64,000 nt of DNA from Torreya grandis (Eukaryota; Streptophyta; Pinopsida; Cupressales; Taxaceae), in the NCBI GenBank assembly GCA_037957365.1, contig JARHVA010003527.1, positions 1,408,501 to 1,472,500 of the forward strand, written 5' to 3'. Positions within the stretch are counted from its first letter, which is position 1, and every line of letters begins with the position of its first letter. A program made the position numbers and the translations under genes. Below the pieces are notes generated by a model that was not told where the DNA came from, made no database searches, and worked only from the letters and a program-made list of their open reading frames with translations. Shown here one piece after another: positions 9,940-24,412 of this stretch.

Positions 9940-12245
9940 TTAATGAATACCCATATGTATTATTTATGTGACACTTGATGTCCTATATAAGTGTAGAGTT
10001 AAAAAAAATTAATCCCAACTTGATACAAAATGGTACCAAATAATAAGTGGAAGCACATTTTTTATAGCCAATTTATGGTAAGTAATCTAGTTAACAAGTT
10101 AGATGGGTGAAATAATGCCATGTTCATTATTTTTAAGAATTATGTTAGAATAAACCAAGGTGTAGATAATACAATAACCAAAACCATTAGAGTTATTCTC
10201 AAAGAGGAAGCACATCAATTTTTTAATCAACAAAAAATTGAGATGTGATCAAGGCAACTAATGGTGGAGTAGGATCACAATAAAATTCATGGTCTCAAAT
10301 ATCACGATCTAGGAATGAATAAAATAGATGTGTGATATATTTGGAACTAAGTCATACATTTGTACAAAGTTTAATATATGTGGGTTCCAGATGATTAGAG
10401 TGACACTAATTTGTAAAGTGTGAATGAGTGACTCATGTTTTGTAAGTGTTGTGAGAAGGAATGCTTTATATGATTTGAGGGCCCTATTCTCCTACATAAA
10501 TTTTATAATATCTTTCCAAATTAAGGATAATTTATATAATATCATCTCACTCACCACTTAAAATTTATTATTATCTTGCATTAATGAGTCTACATTATGG
10601 CACAAAGCCATTACAAATAATAAAATAATAACAAGGTACTAAGAATGGGGCCTTGTATGAGTATTTAAATAAGAATACAACGCATTAAGAAAGGAATATT
10701 GAAGGAGATATGGAACAAACTATAATTTTCCCAAAATATTAATGTAAAAACATAAGGATATTTCACAAACCATAAATGCATCAAAATAGGTACAAGGCAC
10801 AATCATTCAGAGTATTGTAAGCAAGTGTTCACACTCCAAAAACTATTTTTTTGTAGTTTATAAGAAGTGAAATGATAAAAATAATGACCCAAAATACTTA
10901 TAATTATGGATTTTAAAAATTAATTCCCCATATTAAAAATTTATTTGAAAATTAGAAACATAAAATTTTCCATTTTTTGTAAAATATGACTCAAATTTAG
11001 TTACAAATCTAGATGTTAGAAAAAAACATGCAATTTAAAAAAGTTGCTACACCTTAAAAGGTGTCTAGAGATTATATAAAATTTAATAGAAATTTTGGTG
11101 ATGTTATACCAAAAATAATGGCACTATAAATCTACAAAAATTTAGACTTTCATGTAAATAAGTAAATATGTAAATGTACTACACAAAAGAGTTGGGAACT
11201 AACTTCATAATGCAATAAGAATCACCTCTTAACTCCAAGTGATGCTCAAGATATGAGCTAAATGATACAAGTGTATCTTAAAAAATAATCAATAAAGAGG
11301 GGTATAAAAAATGTGAACATGCAAGTATGAAGGCCAAAAATTCCAAATTGGCATGCAGACATAGTAGATGGCATTGGATTGAATAAATAAAAAAATTGTT
11401 GGACAAGTGGGGTCAGTCTACCTGTCAAACTAGACTCCACCTATTGGTCTTCATTAAGGAGTTGAGTATGCATTTTAAAATGTTTTTAGTGAAAAATAAT
11501 AGATTGGAGAGTCAAACCTTTGACCTCTCCCAACTTGAAAGACCTTGGCAAAATTAAACTATCCAACATGCCCTTGGACAATATGAGTTTTAATTTGGCA
11601 TAAATGTAGTTTTATGAAATAAAACAAATAATTAATTTTGAAAAAAAAATGATTATGTCAAAAATGTAAACCAAATTGGTGGAAACGGTGGTGGGGTACT
11701 AAAAATTCCATAAAGGAGGTCATTGGGTTGGGTAAATTTTAGCTTAAAATGCATAATTCCACATTTAAACTAAATGCACACCAATCTAAATCAAATACAG
11801 TTCAATTTTGAAGACAATGTTGAATACTACATTTTAATTAGTTGGAAATATAATGTGGAATGATAAGATAGAACTACTACTGTGTATGTGTGCAATTCAT
11901 AATGTATGGAGGGCATAGTTAGTGTGGAGTCTACATGGGGGAATATTTCACAAGTGGTGGTGGAAGATAGGTGGCCTCAAGTGGTGAAGGGACATAGGAA
12001 GGTTGCAGGAGGATGGTGAGTAGGGAGTGAATAGAGTGGCGGGTTTTATGGGAGGGATACATGGTGGAATGGTGATGGGAGAGAAGGGTAGAGGGGAGAT
12101 GAAGGGGAATAGGAGGCATAGTGGCCAATTGGGGGTAGGGGAGGTCAAGGAAGAGCATTGTAATAGGATTGAAAGATAAAGAGGAATTAGGAGTCAAGTT
12201 GGGTATTGAGGAGGTAAATAGGGGTGGGTGGAGCCTACCCTTTTT
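9940..12245. other. AT-rich DNA, no recognisable gene
   Basis: No long open frame, RNA gene or LTR pair could be recognised. The part at 11940-12235 is purine-rich on the plus strand (GGAGG and GGGAG words), which produces proline- and serine-rich frames on the minus strand. I regard these as composition artefacts. Confidence 0.5.
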
Positions 12246-12246
12246 T

Positions 12247-12248
<2 letters not shown>

Positions 12249-12294
<46 letters not shown>
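12249..12294. repeat. TA microsatellite
   Basis: A continuous AT dinucleotide run of about 46 bases. Confidence 0.95.
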
Positions 12295-12297
<3 letters not shown>

Positions 12298-12736
12298 GTA
12301 AAAATAAAAAAAAGAATTTAAATTTTTATTATTTTTTCTTTTTTCTATTTTTATTTTTTAAAAATATAATTAAAAGAACATAAAAAATAGCTCACAACCC
12401 AATATTTATTATTATTTTTAACTATATAATGGAGTTTTACCAAATCATGAACTATTCTACCAATTAGGGTCCCATATCCCCATGTAATACCACATGTATA
12501 CCAATAATTACCAACAATGGCCACAATCAACCTCAAGAATAACCACCAGCCATTAACAACCCTAAGAATATAACCAATAGCCACAAATAGCCTTGATAAT
12601 AACCATCAACCATTAATGGCCTGGAGAATATAACCTATGACCATACCTGGCTTCATATGCCTTTTTAAAAATTTGTACCTAGGTGGGGCTTGAAACAAAC
12701 AAGACACTTAACCAACTCACCCACATCTCATTGGCA

Positions 12737-12908
<172 letters not shown>

Positions 12909-12909
12909 A

Positions 12910-15155
12910 TTATTTTTAAATTTAAAGAATAAATATTTTATTTAAAAAACCCCTAAAATTTGTAATTTTTAAATTAAAAAACTAAATAAATAACCCTTAA
13001 TTTTCTTTTGATAAACTTCAAAGTTAAATAAAATCAAATTCTTTTACCCATGGATGGTCAAAATTGATAGGAGTATTTCCAAAAATTATAATCACCATAA
13101 GGATGTTTTATACAAACTAATAGAAATTAGCCCCTCTAACTACATTTGTACAATCATATTTTGTTGAAAATAGACAAATTCTCTAGAAATTGATCAAAAA
13201 TCACATGTTTGATACGTAGGTCTAGAGCTATATGTGTTCAATTTTATAAAAATTGAAAGCTAACCCACTTTATTATTTGATAAAAACACAATAGAGAGGT
13301 TTGATCTACTCCAAACTATAAAAAAAAATACACACTCCAAATCAGAGAACCACCACAAGGAAGCCACCATGAGAAAAAATTTTAACTCACAATAAATTTA
13401 CAGTCAACCTAAGATTTTTGGACCCTTTTGGATGTAATGGATAATAAATAGTTTCTCCAAAATTCACCTAAAGTATATTTCCCATGAAAAAATACCTAAA
13501 ATAATGCATATAGCCTAGGATTCCCATTCTAATACCATATTATAATTATTGACTAGCTAAGTGCAGACACTAAAACTAACATTCATTGTTAAAAAATTAC
13601 ACTTTAGTCATTTTCCTCTACAAAATCATCTCATGCCCAATTATATAGCTCTAATTTGTGATTCCTCTATCTATATGTTTATGATTTGTATTTCTAAGTA
13701 AATTCTAATTCTAAATATCACTATTTATACTTCTAAGTAGTTTAAACTAACTATTAGATTAATCTACACATCCAATTTAGTTGTATCTACTTGTTAGATA
13801 ATTCCACTCCTTCAAGGATTATCCCACTCACTTGTAGCATATAAATATTCTTGTTTCATTCTCTCTCCACATATCAACTATCTAATCAAATTAAAATTCA
13901 CTTAATATGTTGTTCTGCACATTTAACCATCCCCATTGAAGGAATTTCTAAAGAGATCACTATAAAGACACAAATTATATCCATTTGATCATAAGAGGCA
14001 CATATGATGAAAAATCACTTAATATCTAACCTCACATTGATAGGAAAACATTTACTCTTCCCAATTTTGAGTACACATATCCCTAGTAGTGTCACATCCA
14101 GTTTCCTCTATAAACTTTTTAAGCATTAAATAGTGGATTATGAGACTTATGATTAGTAGTTATAATTTTATGTTTCAGTTGGATTTACATATTATATATA
14201 GGTGAAAATTATATGAATTTTTTTCATTATCAATATCTCTATGGATAATTTCTATATATTTTATATTATGCCTTTTGATCATAATGATTGATTTCATTTA
14301 AAGATTGGTTGCATTCAACATTTTATTTACAATTATATGATGATGATTATTATGATTAACAATAACTACATGTTTGTTTTATTGAGGTGGTTGTATGAAT
14401 ATTATACCCTCATAGGTAACTTATAAGAAGAGTATCATCATAGAGGGGGAGTGTAGATACCAACCTTGAGGGTTGACAGAGAGCTCCACCGAACCTATGC
14501 AGACACCACTTTGTGTTTGCTATATATATGGTTTATTATTTATGATTACATTTAATTTGGAGGTATTATTTTATTATATGATTATACATTAACATGTTAT
14601 GATAATCTATATTTGTACTAGTTGTATTTCCATAAAACTGTTACATAGGATAAATCATGTTGAGTATGCATTTTTAGATGTGCAGTAATTTGGGTATTAA
14701 TTGTATTGTTTATATTTATTAATTATGCTATTATTTATCATGTTGGTTATGATCCTATAAAGGTTTTTTATAGGAAAAATACCCTCCCAAAGCAATTTTA
14801 TTTAAAAATGACTTCAAAACTACTAATTCTATTTTTTTTATCCTTTTGTTTATAGTATGAAGTTAAAAGGAGTTGACCTCACCATATGGAATGATGAGGG
14901 TTTCATATGCCATCATGACAAATTTTGGGTGAAATTTCATGATAACTTCAAGCATGATTAAGTTCAATCATTTTTGAATTTTACTACCACAATGGAAAAC
15001 TAGACAAAAGAGCAATTTAGTGGTCATGCAAGATGTACATGGATTTTGGGAGAATAATAAAAGATAGAAGTGAAGAGAGGATATGGAAGGAAGTTTAACC
15101 AAAGGAGAGGAATTACTATTCCACATATGAAAACCATAATTTTTAAATCTAGGTT
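12910..15155. other. AT-rich DNA, no recognisable gene
   Basis: No coding motifs were recognised. A plus-strand AGAGGGGGAG followed by TGTAGATACC at about 14442-14461 resembles a polypurine tract and LTR start, but no partner LTR was found. Confidence 0.5.
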
Positions 15156-17767
15156 AGTGTTATAGTGTCAATTTTCACCCTTAGATAGGTTTCTTTAGGC
15201 TCTCTCCAATTGAGATACACCATGGCAATAACCCCAGGCTATGGGTATCCTATGGTGGGGTTAAACCTTCAGATAAGGTTGGATTCATTTTGATGGATCA
15301 TTAAAAATAATGTTACTATAGGGAAAAGGGTTATAAATGGTAAAATGTATCCTAAGAAGGCTAAAAGTTGATGCACTAAATAAAATGAGGCTCTCATACG
15401 CTTGAACCCACACTAGATCAACATAAGACAATACTAGATCACATAATCTCATAATCTAGTTAACTGCATAAGTGTTTCATAAACTAGGTTTAAGAATCAA
15501 TGAATAAAAATAAATAATATTTCTAAGACTCACATTGCACTCACATCAATGGTAGAAAAAACACTAATTTAGACTTGCAACTAACTTGAAAATACCTTAA
15601 AAGATGTAATCAAGAAGGACAATGGATATAAAAGAATCTTCGTCACAAGGCCATCACACACAACTCACTAAACACTGATCCAAGGTAATAGATAGGTAAA
15701 TAAAATACTTTATTAAATCAAGAGGTAGTTATTACAAATGATTTATGGGGTTTAGCCTAATCAACATGAGTATATTTTTCAATATCTTAGAGAGTCCTTT
15801 GCTCTTCAAGATCAAAGAGTCCTTATGGGAATCCAAAATCAGAGAGATAGAGATTACCAATGGGAAAGAAAAGGGTAATATAGAGAAAATGAAATAAAGA
15901 GAGGAAGAACATGCATCAATAAATAAATCAATGAGATATTTCCACCTTTCTTGAAATCTCTACCACATTTTAATCTAATCAAGACTAATCCTTCATTGGT
16001 AAATTAGACTTCGATTTCTCCAACTTCTAGATACTTTCATTGGATGAGAAATGCACTAGAAGATAAGAGTCTATTTTGGAGATGATGAGTCATGATCCTT
16101 TCAAGGAATAAATATCCTTAAGATATGAATAGAATTAAATGATCCACTATACTCTCCAATCCCCAAATCCCCTTTCTTTGATCTTCTACTCTATTTCCCA
16201 CTTGATTTCATTATAAGGAAAAAGTCTTCATACCCATGGACCTGATAGAGCCATGCCTAAGTCTCATTTTAGTGGATATAGGTACCTATTTTTCAAAGAT
16301 ATGAATATATCGATAGATGATACATTTTTCCATAATCACATATCTGCCTCTACTTTAAAATCTAAGCATAGGTCATATTATAGATTGAAAAACAATCTCA
16401 TTTATTGGTTTTCATATAGATATAATATCAATGAAAACATATAGGTTGTATAGTCCCATCTTGAACTATATTAGGTTTAAAAAAACTTATTCTACCTTTG
16501 AACCTTGTGAAAGCCAATGACTCATTATCTTCAAAAATCTTCTTTAAAGATCAATGATCATAGTTATGAAATAATATTGTGACCTTAGAAAATTGGCCCT
16601 GTAAGTTCAAAATATTTAAATTAGATATGGAGACTATGCTCTAATGGTAATATAACTTCATCATAACCATCCTAACTATGTGACTATGTTTTCTTGATGG
16701 TGTTTGACTGAGCTATAATGGTGGCATATGCCCTTTGAAAACTTGCCCTGGTTTGACCTAAATCATATTCAACTTTTAATTGAAAACCCCTACCTTCAGA
16801 TTTTAGTATTGGCTATCGATTTTGATCTAGATTTCTCAAATTGTGCCATCTATCCTCTTCTCATTTATTCTGAAGGCTTGCAGTCATTTCTAGATGGTTC
16901 TTATGCTTGCACCATGTGACAACCTTACATTCATCCCTAGGAGCAATTACTCTTTAACCTTATGTGTACCATAGATATTTATCTATACAAATGAATGCAA
17001 GCCATATATATTCTACAAGTTTAATGTGATTAAGACACTTATCGCCTACACATTTTCTCTTAGAATCTATTGACCTTTTAACCCACTGCATGTCATCAAG
17101 TCTACTTTGTAAAAGTAAATGTGATTTATTGATCTACCTAGACCCACTAACCTTGTCAATCAATGTGCACCATTATATATTCATTTAAAAAACCAATATA
17201 TTGACACTTTTCATATTTACATTCATCCTTGGGAACTTTTAAATCCAAATGACTATTTGTCATAGCTTTAACTTGATGTCCTCGTGCACATCCCACTCTA
17301 CTAGTTTAACTTTGAAGCTTATATTTTGAGCTAGAAAAGACATCAAGATATGAAATTTGTAGAGGATGATCTAGTCATTAAATACGTTGATCCCATGTTA
17401 TCCTTTAGTTTTGGGAGGATTCTTTAACATACTTATAAAATGCAAAAATAAACCAACCTATTCATTTCTACATGACATGTAAGATTGTCTAATTCATTTA
17501 GACTTCCACTAAGAACTATTGCTTGATATTTCAAGACTCTAATGATTCTATGAGGCCTGTGCAAAATTGTTCCATGATCTTGGCTACTTTGATGACCATA
17601 GAAACATGATTTCTCAAATTTTGGTAATCTACACTTTAGGTTTACTTAAAGTGTTTCAAAATGTTTGCAAACTGTATGTGATCTTTGGACCACTCATTCC
17701 ATCTAGAACTCTATTCATCTCATCTATCTAGGCATAGTATTTATATGTAGGCTAAAATTTACCAACA
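15156..17767 (-). mobile_element. Element D, 3' LTR (left copy)
   Basis: About 2.6 kb that aligns over its whole length with 20127-22716, in the same orientation and with many substitutions. Shared landmarks are AATAACCCCAGG near the left, CATACCCATGGACCT in the middle and CCAACA at the right end. The minus-strand orientation is inferred from a primer-site-like sequence beside the right copy. The left limit could be 15156 to 15166, depending on whether the LTR ends at TG or includes ten further alignable bases. No clean target-site duplication was found. Confidence 0.85.
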
Positions 17768-18084
17768 TTTTTGGGAACATATTGGTGTTGCATGTTTGAA
17801 ATGCAATAGATTGGTTGCCTTGATTGATCCACTAGTCATATGGAGTCCTAGGTCTTTCTTTCCTATCTAATAGAAATATATATAAGGCTATTCATTTTTT
17901 TAAACTCTTCTCTTGAAGCAATAAGGACCAAAAGAAACAAAAAAAAACAAAGTGCCTTAGGTACTTTGGAAAAAGAAACACACAATAGGAAAATAGTGTG
18001 CATAAGGCACTTAGAAGAAAACAAGAAAACTATTGTAATATGTACAAGGATGTAACTTACAAGTATATTCATCCTAGATCAAAT

Positions 18085-18460
18085 GGAAAAAAATTAGCAT
18101 CACTCACTTGTGGTGGATTAGGATGGAAAACACCTTATTTTTTAGATCTCATGATAGATGAGATAAGATGCCTAATTGATAACTCTTTTGTCATGCTATC
18201 AAGAGGATGAAATGGGAAAAACATGTCTCCAATATAGACATATTAATCCATTTATTTAGGGATTGATCCAAAATGTACTATAGGAGCACCTAAAACCTCC
18301 TCATCTAATGGATCATTTGAATATGAAGGTTGACTATCTAGGATTAGGCAAAAAAGATCTAAGTCATCCCAAAAGGTAGCTTCCTCTTGGTCATCTAAGA
18401 GAATTCCAACCTCAACACCATCCTTGATTTTAATACTTTGAAAAGAGTCATATGGTATCT
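18085..18460 (-). pseudogene. Decayed ORF of unknown function in element D
   Basis: One minus-strand frame runs about 125 codons with only three stops. Readable parts are DGVEVGILLDDQEEATFWDD, LDEEVLGAPIVHFGSIPK, YVYIGDMFFPFHPLDSMTKE and GVFHPNPPQVSD. Stops sit at positions where TAA or TAG could come from CAA or CAG (for example after SKK). The product would be acidic at its start, with no membrane segment and no zinc knuckle. I recognise no family. It could be a diverged gag tail, a captured host fragment or a protein special to this element family. Confidence 0.5.
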
Positions 18461-20104
18461 CATAAACCCATCTTATTTTTTAAACTTCATGTTTTTGTGG
18501 CTATAGATCTAATTATTCTCCTTCATTCTTGAAGACATTAGTACTGCCTTCAATAGACAATTCATCTTGAGACTAGTTTGATTCTTCAACCTAATTTGCA
18601 AGTTCATTTTTATGTTCTAGAAGAGGTGTAGTTTGTTTTAGAACCTTTAACTACTCTATGAAGTCATGGTACAACTAACACCATAATTTATTTTAAGCCT
18701 CTTTCTCCTCCATTTCTTTTTATTGATCATTTATGACCTCTTCAACCTGATCAACTGACTAGTTGACTGTTACAACCACATAAATTTCTACACTTTTCTC
18801 ATCCTCATCTTCAACCCCACCAAATTTAATCTCTTATATCAATTTAAGATCCCATTTCTCTTATTTTTATCCTAAATAAACTTACCTTCAAATATGAAGG
18901 CATCAGTAGTGCTTTCAGGCTCTAATTCATTAGTTTTAAATACATACCACAATAGCTAGTCCAAACTTTATTCTCCTCCTCTAAATGGAGTGGTATACCT
19001 ATCATGATATCCTCATCATATACACTTATGTTATACTATTGATGCTCACCTATGCTTACACAATCCTCCTCTAGTATTTTAAAAATAGGCTCTTTATCTA
19101 AGAGGGAGATGGTGGGAGCATGAAGAAGTTTACCTTGCTTGCAGCTTAGGAGAGTATCCTTCCAGCTAAAGACTTTGAAGTATGTCTTTGGTGTCTCTTG
19201 GGTGAGGGAGATATATTCATGGAAATTTTTTATGGAAAGATTATTGAGTTAACAACTCTTTTTCTTGAACTAGTTCTTGGACTACCTCAACTAGCACTTC
19301 CTCTATCTTCTTTGTGTCCTCTTTGATTGATTTCCATAAGGGGAAATAATAAAGCTTGGACACCTTCTAATTTTCATGAATGGGTGTGTGAGAGGGTTGT
19401 TTCAAAAGAGAGGGTATGACATAGTCAGATTCATTGGCATAAGAGAAGATCTAAGATGGGATGGCTTCATATTCTTTAGTTGAATGGTTTTTAGTGACTT
19501 GTTTGGCTCTTGAAGATGATGAGACTTGATAAGGTTAACTATGGGGTTTTATTTGAGAATAAATAGGATTAGGAGAGGTTATTTTGGTTATAGGGTTAGA
19601 TTATCTCTATCTCAATAATAATTAGTATTCATTTTCCCTCTTGGCTTAGTCTTTCCTAGCTAAGTATTCTTCCTAAAACCTCAACTCTTGCTCTTGAACA
19701 TAAGCTTGGTGTTTAAGATTTCATTATTGCCTATATTACTATTCTTCCATATCACCCTCTCTTAATTATCTTTCAATATCAATCCATATTTCCTTAAGGC
19801 TCTTTTCTAGTAGACTAGAGAGAGGTATATTCCGACAAGGATGATACATTGAATCTTGCGGGCCACTTGATGTGAAGCCATGAACATTGGTAACTTGATA
19901 TGAAGGATAAGGAATGAAATAACATGAATTTTGATCAAATAGGGGATGATACATAGCAAAAAAAGGTGATTAGGCACCTAGGTTACTTATACCAGCTGAT
20001 GTTCATAGTGGAGTCACCATTAGTGTTTACAAATGGGCCTCTAATGGATGATTGCATTTAAAATCAACACCAAGAACCTTTCAATGAGATATAAAACATA
20101 GTAA

Positions 20105-20123
20105 AGCCCCATCGATGATGCCA
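20105..20123 (-). other. Element D primer-binding site (probable)
   Basis: Three bases inside the right LTR's low end, the minus strand reads TGGCATCATCGATGGGGCT. The TGG start and GGGG end match the usual form of a plant retrotransposon primer site complementary to a tRNA 3' end. The exact tRNA was not identified. It sets the element's orientation as minus. Confidence 0.55.
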
Positions 20124-20126
20124 AAA

Positions 20127-22716
20127 ACTATTTTAGTGTAAATTTACACCCTTTAAGATCATTCTTTAGGCTCTCTCTAATTAAACTACACTATGGGAAT
20201 AACCCCAGGTTATGGGTATCATATGGTGGGGTTGAACCTCTAGAGAAGGATGACATCCTTTTGATGGATCACCTAAAAAATGATACTATAGGTAAAAGGG
20301 ATCCTAAGAAGGATAAAAGGTGATGCACCAAATAAAAATGAGGTTTTCATGTGCTTAAACCCACATTATATCAACATGAGATAATATTATCTCACACAAT
20401 CTCATAATCTAGCTAACTACATAAGTATTTCATAAACTAGGTTTAGGAAGAAATAAGTGAAAAAAATAGGACTTCTAAGACTCACACCAAGATCACATCA
20501 ATGGTAGAAAGAACACTAATTTATACCTACAACTAACTTGATAACACCTTAAAAGAGGTAAGCAAGAAGGACAATGTATATGGAAGAATCTCCTTCATAA
20601 GGCCATCATGCACAACTCACTAAACATTGATCCTAGGTAAGAGATAGGTAAAGAGAGTCATTTATTGCATCAAGAGGTAGTTATTAAAAATTCTTGATAG
20701 GGTTTAGCCTAACCAAGATGAGTATATTTTTCAATATCTCAGAGAGTCCCCTACTCTTCAAGATCAAAGAGTCCTTGTGGGAATCCAAAATCAGAGAGAG
20801 AGATTACCAATGGGAAAGGAAAGGGTAATATAGAGAAAAGGAAATAAAGAAGAGAAGAACATGCATCAAATAATAAATCAATGAGCTATCACCACCTTTA
20901 TTGAAATCTCCACCACTTTTAATCTGATCAAGACTAATCCTTCATTGACAAGTTAGCCTTCATTTGATCTGAAAGTCTTCAAGTTTTTCTCATTGGCTAA
21001 GAAATGAATTAGAAGACAAGAGTTTGTTTTGTAGATGATGATTCATGATCCTTTGAAGGAATAAATATCCTTAAGATATGAATAGAATTTAATGCTCTAA
21101 TACACTCTCCAATCCTCAAATCCCCTTGTTTTGATCTTCTGCACCATATCCCACTTACTTTCATTATAAGGACAAAGTCTTCATACCCATGGACCTAAGA
21201 GATCCATGCCTAGTTCTACTTTTAGTGGCTATAGGTTCCTATTTGTTGAATCTATGAATATGTCAATAGATGATAAATTTCTCCATAATCACATATCTAC
21301 CTCTACTTTAAAATCTGATTATATGTCTTACTATAAATTGAAAACCAATCTCATTTATTGGTTTTCATATAGCTATAATATCAATGAAAACATATAGGTT
21401 GTATATTCTTGTCTTGAACTATATTAGGTTTAAAAAAACCTAATCTACTTCTAAACCTTGTAAAAATTGATGACTTATTATCTGTAGAGATCTTCTTTAA
21501 AGAGCAATGATCATAGTTATGAAATAATAGGACCCCCAAAAATGGTCCTTATAAGTTCTAAATCTTCAAACCAGAGGTTGAGACTATGATTTAATGGTGA
21601 TGGAACTTCATCATAGCTATATTGACTATATTACTATGTTTGATTGATGGTGTTTGACTAAGCTCTAATGGAAACATATGCCCATTAAAAACTTTCCCTA
21701 GTTTGACCTAAACCATATTCTACTTCTGCTTAAAAACTCCTACCATTAACTTTTAGTATTGGTCATTAATTTATATCTAAGCTTCTCAAACTATGTCATC
21801 TATTAGCTCCTCATTCATTTAAAAATCCTATAGTTAGTTCTAATTAGTTCCTATGCTTGTGCCACATGGCTACCTCACATTCATCCTTAGGAGCATTGAA
21901 TCTTTAACCTTACACACATTGTTGATCTTTTTATATATGAATGAATGTGAGCCATATATATTTTTCCAATTTAACGTGATTAAGACACTTGTCACCTATG
22001 CATTTTATCTTAATATTCATTGACATTTCGACCCACTTCTCATCGTCAGATTTGTTTTATATGAGTGAATGTGATTCATTGATCTACTTAGACCCACTAA
22101 CCTTGTTAGTCGGTGTGTGATGTTATATCTTCATTCGAGCACCTGAGATCTTGACAATTATCATTCCCATGTTCATCCTTAAGAATTTTGAATCTAAATA
22201 GATATTTAATACACCTTTAACTTGACATCCCCACACATATCCCACTCTACTAGTTTAACTTTGAAGCTTATATCTTGAGATAGAAAAGACATCAAGATAT
22301 GAAATTTGTAGAGGATGATCTAGGCATGAAATCTATTGATCTCGTGTGATCCTTTATCTCTAAAAGGATTCCTAAGTATACTTATAAAATTCACAAGTAA
22401 ACCAACCTATTCATTTTTTTGTGACATGTAAGATGATTTGGTTCATTTAGACTTGTGGTGGGAATTGTTACTTAATATTTCAAAGCTTTGAAGAGTCTTT
22501 GAGGCTCGTGTGAACTCATTCCATGATATTTATTACATTGATCATCATGGAAACTTGCTTTCTCAAATTTTGGAAAACTACACTTTAAATTTTCTTAAAG
22601 TGTTTCAAAAGCTTTCCATGTTGTATGTTATCTTTGGACCACTCATTTCATCTATAACTCTATTCAACTCATCCATGTAGATAGAAACTTTGTATGTAGG
22701 CCAAAATTGGCCAACA
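20127..22716 (-). mobile_element. Element D, 5' LTR (right copy)
   Basis: Partner of the left LTR at 15156-17767. The two copies differ at roughly one base in six over the first 120 bp compared by eye, so the insertion is old. On the minus strand it starts TGTTGGCC. The five bases after 22716 are GTCAT. Near the left LTR, GTTAT at 15159-15163 is the closest match, which is not convincing. Confidence 0.85.
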
Positions 22717-23497
22717 GTCATTAAGTCCCATTATTTATTGTTATATTAGAATAGTAAAGAAAATTATGAATCAATTATGGGTTATTTCCTTTTCGTATGT
22801 GGAATGATAAATTTTAGGATCATATAAAATTTGGGTTTTCATGTCTATTGGGATGGAACTCGATTCCATACATATGTCTATACTCATGATATCACACCCC
22901 ATATTTAAAGGAAGCTAAATTATTTAGGGTAAAAATATTGGCTATTACTCTAGGGCTTAAACCTATAGATTTTGGATTGAGCCAAAATTTGAAAATAGTT
23001 GGACATTTACTTGAATAACATGAGCCTAATTTTTAATATCATTATTAAAGACCCCTTTGTTGAAATGAGGAAATATTATGTGTTTTAGAGAAATTCTAGT
23101 GAAATAATAATATTAGGTGACCCTTATTATCTGGTATAGAGATTTTAGTTTGTGAATTTTGGGCATGAAAAATTTATGCCATAGGTTTTCAAAATCACTT
23201 ATGTGAGGATGAAATATTAACCAGACTAGGTATATTTTTATATAATTTATTATAACTTTATGAAATCTCATAATAATGGTTATTATTATGGTCTTTCAAT
23301 GGTTTTCATGAAGATTTTTAAGGTGATAACCTGATTTGTTATGATACTTATCCAATTATAAATAGGGAATGAATTATTTACCTTATATACATATTGTTTT
23401 ATAGAAGTTGCAAACTTGTATCTATATCCTACTAATTATAATGACTCAGATATGAATGATTAAGTTAAATATAATATGTAGTTTAATAACATGTTAA

Positions 23498-23556
<59 letters not shown>

Positions 23557-24410
23557 CATATATAAGTACACACATATGAGGAACTGTGAAACTATATGTT
23601 ACCAATTGAATACAGAGTTTGGATGTAAGCCTAAACATAAACTAGTCATCCCCTAGATGATTATGAGCAATTGTAGGTTATGATGTGAATTTGTCATAAC
23701 ATGTATATTTTGTGTATATATTCAAATATGTTGGTAACTTTAGATATTGGTATTTATATTTTTATTAAGATTGAATAAATATGTGCATATATATAAAAAC
23801 ATAAGAGGTTGATTATACCTAGCTGAGTATACAATATGTAAACAATTATTATTGGGTTATAAAATCTAAACTTTAATTGGTTATTTTTTAGGAAGTAGTA
23901 CAACAGTAGATTATGGTGGAGTTTTCTATGCATGAAATTTATAATTAATTATACATTAGTTGAAATAAATATTTGTCCATGTATTAAATAGTAATATGAT
24001 CTTAAGACAAACTCATGTACATATCTTATATTTGAAACTATAGGCTGGGACTTTACAATCAATTAAAAATAGGAGGTCTTTGTTTAATGAGTAAACTAAA
24101 AAATAATATTAGATGGAAAAGATATCAATAAACTATGTATTAAAATAAATCTCTTAAACTATTTAATACTCATTGTTCCAACTAAGTTCTAAATCACCAA
24201 ATCTATATTATGTTATGATATGAGTTTAGGATGGGGTCTTACTTTCTTGTCATAAACCTATGTGGAAAAATTATCTTGAGTACAATGTAGTTATATATTT
24301 TATAGATAACACTTTAATTAGTTAATTAAATGAAAGTAATGAGATTTCTGAGTTTGTTTGTTTGTAGAATATATTATTCTTTGAGTAAAATATGGCTCTA
24401 TGTGATAACG
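22717..24410. other. AT-rich DNA, no recognisable gene
   Basis: Nothing coding was recognised. It includes a TA microsatellite at about 23500-23553. Confidence 0.5.
23500..23553. repeat. TA microsatellite
   Basis: A continuous TA run of about 54 bases. Confidence 0.95.
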
Positions 24411-24412
24411 TA

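Larger units (their letters stand above)
17768..20126 (-). mobile_element. Element D, internal region (non-autonomous)
   Basis: Only about 2.36 kb lies between the two LTRs, and I recognise no protease, RT, RNase H or integrase in it. It is therefore an internally reduced, LARD-like element. On the minus strand the sequence is rich in glutamate, lysine and aspartate codons, with a better preserved frame at 18085-18460. Further upstream (18550-19960) short frames such as 19766-19954 (62 codons) survive but match nothing I know. Confidence 0.75.

Noticed and set aside
11931..12197. Proline/serine-rich frames on the minus strand
   Set aside because: Two overlapping frames from a purine-rich tract. 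No start context, no motif and no partner.
17998..18210. A 70-codon plus-strand frame in element D
   Set aside because: It is antisense to the better supported minus-strand frame at 18085-18460.
16253..21397. A 63-codon frame with the same start and stop in both LTRs of element D (16253-16444 and 21206-21397)
   Set aside because: Comparing the two copies by codon gives many more amino-acid-changing than silent differences, as expected for neutral LTR sequence. The frame is shared by descent, not by selection.
15159..22721. GTTAT / GTCAT as target duplication of element D
   Set aside because: One mismatch, and it requires LTR ends other than TG and CA. Too weak to claim.
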